From Phycisphaerales bacterium (GTDB lineage Bacteria; Planctomycetota; Phycisphaerae; UBA1845; Fen-1342): 38,903 bases of DNA. The stretch spans positions 50,875-89,777 of the forward strand of contig PMMM01000258.1 of NCBI GenBank assembly GCA_003162245.1, given 5' to 3'. Made by a program: the position numbers and the translations under genes. This document shows positions 32,517 through 38,903 of the stretch, piece after piece; the first letter of the stretch is position 1, and each line of letters opens with the position of its first letter. Below the pieces are notes generated by a model, which saw only the letters and a program-made list of their open reading frames with translations, was not told the origin of the DNA and ran no database searches.

Positions 32517-32699
32517 GGGTAGACGGTGGATGCAGCCCGGACGGTCCGGGGCGCATCGTGGGAATGGCGGCGAACGACCTCGAAAGAGTCTCGGCCCGGG
32601 GTTCGAGGGCGTCCGACCAAGCGTTGAGATGGAGCCAACGTCACAGCGGCCCTGGACGTTCCTGGGCCCGGCAGCAGGTGCGATGAAGGAGGAAGATCA

Positions 32700-33422
32700 A
32701 TGTTCAACACAACGAAGTGGAGTCATGCCATCTGCGCAGCAGCCCTTGTGGCCCTGTGCGCCGGTGCCGCTACAGCGGCAACGCTCTTCGAGGATCACTT
32801 CGACGGTCCGTTATCTCCCGAATGGGTCAGCGTCCTACCGAATCAGTGGGTGTCTGATGGGTGGCTGCATTGCCGCAAGCCGGTATGGGATCCTCCGCTC
32901 GATGCGGTAGCGGTCACTCACGACGGCGACCAATCGTGGACCGACTATGAGTTCTCCTTCATCGCGGATCCCGTGACGTCGGTCCAAATGGCGTTGGCCT
33001 ACATCCGAACGAACGGTTCAAGACCTCGCACCGGTGCGAGCGGCCTGCTGACGCTTGGCTACAGGCTAGATTTTCACGGAGACGATCAGAGTGGGTACCC
33101 GAACGCCCTGGTTCTCTATCGCGATGCAGGAGTGCTGGGAGAGGATCTAGTGCTCGCTGCTGCGGTTCCGGGCTGCATACCTGCCGCACCGTGGCATGTC
33201 GACATCCAGGCGCAGGGGCCGCGCATTCGGGTTGCCGTGAATGGCATATGGCTTCTCGACTGGACGGACCCCAACCCTATTCTGAGCGGCGGCGTCGGGC
33301 TCGGGAGCATCTGGACTGAGGAGGCCCGGTTTGACGACGTCCTCGTCCAGACCATTCCCGAACCCGGCGCAGCAACTCTACTTGCCCTGGGCGCGCTGAC
33401 GTTTCTTAGACGTCGAGGCTAA
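32700..33422 (+). CDS. PEP-CTERM surface protein with LamG-like domain
   Basis: 240 residues; GGAGG before the ATG. Signal peptide (HAICAAALVALCAGAATAA). The mature domain opens LFEDHFDGPLSPEWV and has GLLTLGYRLDF, WHVDIQAQGPRIRVAVNGIWLLDW and ARFDDVLVQ, the pattern of a concanavalin-like/DUF1080-type jelly roll that often binds sugars. The C-terminus IPEPGAATLLALGALTFLRRRG is a complete PEP-CTERM signal. Anchoring would need an exosortase, not present here. A gene remnant follows at once in another frame. Confidence 0.9.
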   Translation: MFNTTKWSHAICAAALVALCAGAATAATLFEDHFDGPLSPEWVSVLPNQWVSDGWLHCRKPVWDPPLDAVAVTHDGDQSWTDYEFSFIADPVTSVQMALAYIRTNGSRPRTGASGLLTLGYRLDFHGDDQSGYPNALVLYRDAGVLGEDLVLAAAVPGCIPAAPWHVDIQAQGPRIRVAVNGIWLLDWTDPNPILSGGVGLGSIWTEEARFDDVLVQTIPEPGAATLLALGALTFLRRRG

Positions 33423-33423
33423 G

Positions 33424-33663
33424 GACACCTCTGGCCAATGCGGCATACCCTCGCCGAACACGGACTTCGCGCCGGTCGCCGCAGGCGACAAGCACAGCCT
33501 CGACTTGAGGGTCTTCTACGGCAACCTGAACTGCGAGGGCATTGCCGGTTACGCCGACATCAGCCCGTTCATCGCCGCGCTCGGGTCCTGCGGCCCACCG
33601 AAAGCACTGGAAGCGCCGATCACGTATGCGTCCCCCGTCCCCCTCATGGACGGGGGACGCTGA
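33424..33663 (+). pseudogene. Remnant of an RCC1-like/dockerin-like secreted protein
   Basis: An open frame without a start runs to a TGA at 33661-33663 and translates to SGQCGIPSPNTDFAPVAAGD, HSLDLR, then YGNLNCEGIAGYADISPF and IAALG. The first part matches the QCNVPxPNxxFVAVAAGxxHSLGLK repeat of planctomycete RCC1-like proteins, the second the GDLNCDGxVxFxDINPFV dockerin-like end. The frame opens only at 33400 inside the PEP-CTERM gene, so just the tail of an ancestral gene is left; the calcium-binding residues are partly lost (GNLNCEG for GDLNCDG). Confidence 0.7.
33628..33660. terminator. 13-bp hairpin between convergent genes
   Basis: GCGTCCCCCGTCC (33628-33640) pairs perfectly with GGACGGGGGACGC (33648-33660), loop CCCTCAT. 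It is the last 33 bases before the TGA of the remnant and lies ten bases before the kinase gene's stop; it should end transcription from both sides. Confidence 0.6.
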
Positions 33664-33669
33664 TGCGCC

Positions 33670-36174
33670 CTACGGGGCCGCGTCGGGGAGGTACTCCCCC
33701 TCGCGGATGATGACGTGCCAGTGCTCGCTCCACCAGTCCTCGCTCGCGGGTTCGCCGGGGGCCCTCATCACGTTGGTTATGTTGAGAGACCGGTCCAGCT
33801 TCAGGTGTGCCCCCCCGTGTTTCCCCCGCGCACCCACCGGTCCACGATCCACCATCACGTTCAACCACGCACTTTCCGTACTTCGCTCTCCCTCAGCCAG
33901 TACGAAGATTGTGTCGATCGTCGCGGCGTCCTGAGGTTCGACTCTGTCGCGAACATCAGAACCCGGCCGGCGCCTCCCCTGGAGCTCGTCATGAGCCATG
34001 TCCAGGAAAGCGTACGCGTACGGTCTGGCCGGCGGCGCGTCGTCCCCAACGAGCCAATCCAACCGGCGCGTGCGCGGCGGCCCAAGCCCCTCCATCTTGG
34101 CCGCAGCGGGGTCCAGGATCACGAGCATGGGCACGTAGTCCCACTCCGTGCGCGGGGGGTCGTCGCCGTCTCGGCGGCTTTCGAAACCCGGGCGCTGGTC
34201 GTCGTCGAAGCCGTCCAGCTTGTTGTTCGTGCCCCAGGCGACGAGCGCGGGCCGCCCGTCGTCGAAGAAGTTGCCTATCACGCACACGTCGACGATGAGG
34301 CCCATGTGCCAGAACGTGGACCGGATGCCGCCGCTGGCCGCATCCACGACGGATATGCGGGCAGGATACTCACATGAGTTGGTGCGAGCTACCGCGACCA
34401 ACTCCGCCACGGGCTTGCCATCCAGGTCCTTTGCGACGACCCGGTCACAGAGCCAAGGGTCTTTTCGAACGCAGTTCGGCCAGAGCTCGTTCGGGTTCGG
34501 CGTCAACGAGCATCGCCAGCGCTCAGTGCGGTCGGCGTTAAACGCAACCAGGGCCACGTCGTTCTCGCCCAGCGGCTGCATGAGGCCCGCCACGAGCACC
34601 TTGTGGTCGCCCGTGCCATCCAGGTCGGCCAGCGTTGCCGCGCGGATTTCGCCCCTATAGTTGGGCAAGACCCAGTTCAATCGCTCCCAGTCCGCCCTGT
34701 TGCCGTAGCGACCTTCGAGCGCATACCTCGTTCGCCCCCCGTCCTTGTATTCGACCGTCCTGACCTCCGTGAGGCCCTCGCCGGCGCGCCCAATTCGGCT
34801 CAGCCACCACGCCCCGGCGCCCAGCGCGCCCACCAGGACCACGGCGAGCGCAACGCGCCGGAAACCTGGCTGCACCGTACGGGGCCGCCGTACGCGCGCA
34901 CCGGCCTCCAGCGCTTTGAGCGCTTCGCCCGCCGATGCCAGGCGCTCCTCCCGCCGCTTCGCCATCAGCCGCAGCGCCAAACTCGCGAGCACCGGATCGA
35001 TGCTCTTGTCGAACTTCCGTGGGTCGTGCGGCTCCTCGTTCAAAATCTGATGAATCGTCGCCGTCGGCGTGTCGCACCGGAACGGCGTCCGCCCCGTCAG
35101 CATCTCGTACAACACCACGCCCGCCGAATACAAATCGGTCCGCTCGTCAATGTCCGCCTCGCCCCGCGCTTGCTCGGGGCTCATATACTCCGGCGTCCCC
35201 AGCACCGACGCCGGCAGCGTGAGTTGCGTCTGCGACGACCGCATCCGCGCCAACCCAAAGTCGGCCAGCTTCACGAGCAGGCCATCAGCTCTCAGCTCTT
35301 GGCTCTCCGCCACGTCAGCGCCGCCGGACTCGTCCGGCTGAAGGCTGATGGCTGACGGCTGACGGCTCGCCTCCAGCAGAATGTTTGAGGACTTGATATC
35401 CCGATGGATCAACCCCGCCCGATGCGCCGCATCCAGCCCCGACAGTAGCTCGCGGAAGATGTGCCGAATCAGCGCTGTCGGAAGGTGCGAAGGCAGGGAC
35501 GCGCGCTGGGAAGCGCGGTCCGGCGTCTCCGTGGGCGCCGCCCGGGACGCGCCGGCTGAGAGCTGCGAGCTGCGAGCTGGCAGTTCTCGCATTCCGGCTG
35601 ATGGCTGATAGCTGAAAGCTGACTGCTCTCGAACCACCTCCGCCAAACTCGGCCCATCCACGTACTCCATCGCAATGAACCGCACGCCGCACTCGTGGCC
35701 GACGCCGTAGACGGTAACGATGTTCGGATGCTGCAACGCCGCCGCCGTCTTCGCCTCCCTTTCGAACCGCACCAGCGCCGCCTCGTCCTCCGCCAGCTCC
35801 GGCCGCAAGATCTTCAGCGCGACGACGCGGTCCAGGCTCTCATCGTGTGCCTTCAGCACAATCCCCATCCCGCCACGCCCCACAAAGTCGAGCACCTTGT
35901 ACGGCCCCAGCTCCGCCCGGTACCGCGGGTCAGCGCTCGCAGCGAGCATCCCCTGTGCGACCAGCTCCTCGATCTTGCTCGCCGCCGGTCGCAGGTCCCG
36001 CAGCAACTCGAGGTGCTCCCGTAATTCGTCCGCTATGTCCGCGTGCTGCGCGAGCAGCGCAGATTCGCTGACGCGCTCCCCGCGCGCCCGCCGACTCACG
36101 AAGTCGTCAACGATCCGCCCGATGCGGGCGTCGCGCTCCTCGTCATATCGCGTTAGCGTGTTGTCGCCCGCCAT
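33670..36174 (-). CDS. Transmembrane Ser/Thr protein kinase with FG-GAP-like outer domain
   Basis: 834 residues from the ATG at 36174 (a TTG at 36192 has no better support). N-terminal helical region, then a Hanks-type kinase: glycine loop VGRGGMGIV (98-106), Lys121 (ALKIL), HRDIKSSN (257-264), DFG (305-307), GTPEYMSPEQ (326-335). Transmembrane helix about 440-458. Outside: FG-GAP/VCBS-like calcium-loop repeats (ATLADLDGTGDHKVLVAG, AKDLDGKPVAELVAVA, NFFDDGRPALVAWG). Two non-conserved insertions interrupt the kinase: about 183-230 and 269-297, both made from heptad-repeat DNA. Catalytic residues are kept, so activity is likely. Planctomycete kinases of this type are linked to surface sensing; the ECF sigma factor at 30048 is a possible partner but no evidence ties them. 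Confidence 0.92.
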   Translation of the reverse strand: MAGDNTLTRYDEERDARIGRIVDDFVSRRARGERVSESALLAQHADIADELREHLELLRDLRPAASKIEELVAQGMLAASADPRYRAELGPYKVLDFVGRGGMGIVLKAHDESLDRVVALKILRPELAEDEAALVRFEREAKTAAALQHPNIVTVYGVGHECGVRFIAMEYVDGPSLAEVVREQSAFSYQPSAGMRELPARSSQLSAGASRAAPTETPDRASQRASLPSHLPTALIRHIFRELLSGLDAAHRAGLIHRDIKSSNILLEASRQPSAISLQPDESGGADVAESQELRADGLLVKLADFGLARMRSSQTQLTLPASVLGTPEYMSPEQARGEADIDERTDLYSAGVVLYEMLTGRTPFRCDTPTATIHQILNEEPHDPRKFDKSIDPVLASLALRLMAKRREERLASAGEALKALEAGARVRRPRTVQPGFRRVALAVVLVGALGAGAWWLSRIGRAGEGLTEVRTVEYKDGGRTRYALEGRYGNRADWERLNWVLPNYRGEIRAATLADLDGTGDHKVLVAGLMQPLGENDVALVAFNADRTERWRCSLTPNPNELWPNCVRKDPWLCDRVVAKDLDGKPVAELVAVARTNSCEYPARISVVDAASGGIRSTFWHMGLIVDVCVIGNFFDDGRPALVAWGTNNKLDGFDDDQRPGFESRRDGDDPPRTEWDYVPMLVILDPAAAKMEGLGPPRTRRLDWLVGDDAPPARPYAYAFLDMAHDELQGRRRPGSDVRDRVEPQDAATIDTIFVLAEGERSTESAWLNVMVDRGPVGARGKHGGAHLKLDRSLNITNVMRAPGEPASEDWWSEHWHVIIREGEYLPDAAP
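35284..35370. repeat. TCAGC heptads inside the kinase gene, between HRD and DFG
   Basis: On the coding strand units such as CGTCAGC, CGTCAGC, CATCAGC, CTTCAGC follow with a period of seven, and a further AGCTCTCAGCTC-like part lies at the other end. It encodes the insertion at about residues 269-297. Confidence 0.75.
35552..35632. repeat. TCAGC heptads inside the kinase gene, after the hinge
   Basis: On the coding strand TCAGCTT, TCAGCTA, TCAGCCA, TCAGCCG run in period seven, followed by CTCGCAG, CTCGCAG, CTCTCAG. Three heptads equal seven codons, giving the repeated peptide SAxSxQP. Encodes part of the insertion at about residues 183-230. Confidence 0.8.
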
Positions 36175-36233
36175 AACTCGGAGCCGTCCCAAAAGCAGAA
36201 CTGATCGAGGCTAACCCCCATCATACCCGCTCG

Positions 36234-36287
36234 CCGCCGCCCCACAAAGCCACCCGCCGCCCGCAACCCTAACCGCCGCCCCACAAA
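36234..36287. repeat. Short 15-bp direct repeat
   Basis: CCGCCGCCCCACAAA occurs at 36234-36248 and 36273-36287 in the gap between the kinase and ppdK genes. Confidence 0.5.
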
Positions 36288-36345
36288 CCACTTACGCCAC
36301 GTCTACGCCCCGCTTCCCTCGCCCCGCCCCGCGCGCCCCTCCCGC

Positions 36346-36374
36346 TTGGTATCCCCGCCATTCTGCCCTATGAT
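36346..36374 (+). promoter_or_regulatory. ppdK: Sigma70-like promoter for ppdK
   Basis: TTGGTA (36346-36351), exactly 17 bases, TATGAT (36369-36374). The leader to the ATG at 36560 would be about 180 bases and can fold: GGTGCGTC (36403-36410) pairs with GACGCACC (36432-36439), and GGAGCGCGCTCC (36476-36487) is self-complementary. Confidence 0.55.
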
Positions 36375-36559
36375 TCCCCCTTCGTCGTCCGGCCAAGCCG
36401 ACGGTGCGTCACGCTCAACTTGCGTGCCCGCGACGCACCCGCGGCCCCCCGGCCGTCCGCGCCGACGAACCCGGCCGGAGCGCGCTCCACGCTGGCCTCC
36501 GGCGTTCGGATAAACCGATGAGACAGCAGGCACGACACAACTAACTGAAGGATCGACAC

Positions 36560-38903
<2,344 letters not shown>

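Noticed and set aside
36234-36287. Attachment site or origin repeats
   Set aside because: Only two copies of a 15-mer in C-rich DNA, with no integrase, DnaA box or tRNA nearby.

Overview
High-GC bacterial DNA, most likely from a planctomycete (Planctomycetota, perhaps Phycisphaerae). The evidence is the combination of two PEP-CTERM surface proteins, many lipoproteins, a large Ser/Thr kinase with a periplasmic repeat domain, an ECF-type sigma factor, a remnant of an RCC1/dockerin-like secreted protein, and several classes of short periodic repeats. The taxonomic call is inference; there is no rRNA or marker gene in the window. No tRNA, rRNA, CRISPR array, transposase or phage gene was seen.

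Layout. 1-2865: two cell-envelope proteins of unknown function, the first cut by the window edge. 2886-3656: PhnP-like metallo-hydrolase, followed by a strong hairpin. 3750-11205 (minus strand): PEP-CTERM protein, lipoprotein amidase, collagen-like lipoprotein, alpha/beta-hydrolase lipoprotein, thioredoxin-fold secreted protein, and a TPR lipoprotein split in two by an in-frame amber codon. 11378-19297: thyX, a heme-c sensor histidine kinase (minus), BNR-propeller lipoprotein, TIGR01777 epimerase, tiny lipoprotein, trypsin-like lipoprotein protease, DUF89 phosphatase (minus), DHH phosphoesterase. 19468-23333 (minus): DacB/PBP4 carboxypeptidase, RluD-family pseudouridine synthase, TPR membrane protein and lipoprotein, tightly packed with 8- and 4-base overlaps. 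23579-25364: PIN-TRAM membrane protein and an unknown protein. 25488-26051 (minus): lipoprotein. 26134-30725: alanine dehydrogenase, MacA-like adaptor, ABC ATPase with an added membrane domain, ECF sigma factor. 30957-31546: DUF433/DUF5615 toxin-antitoxin pair. 31785-33663: secreted protein, PEP-CTERM protein and a decayed gene tail, among repeats. 33670-36174 (minus): membrane Ser/Thr kinase. 36560-end: pyruvate phosphate dikinase, 3' end outside the window.

Most genes are housekeeping or envelope genes in small transcription units. The less ordinary content is structural: a family of 8-bp-stem hairpins with an invariant CCCCGT loop placed at gene ends (two supply the stop codon of the preceding gene), heptad repeats inserted in frame into the kinase catalytic domain, a pair of octad-repeat elements, a nonsense codon inside a TPR repeat, and an ABC ATPase fused to membrane helices with no permease beside it. 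I did not find a clearly new multi-gene defence or metabolic system.
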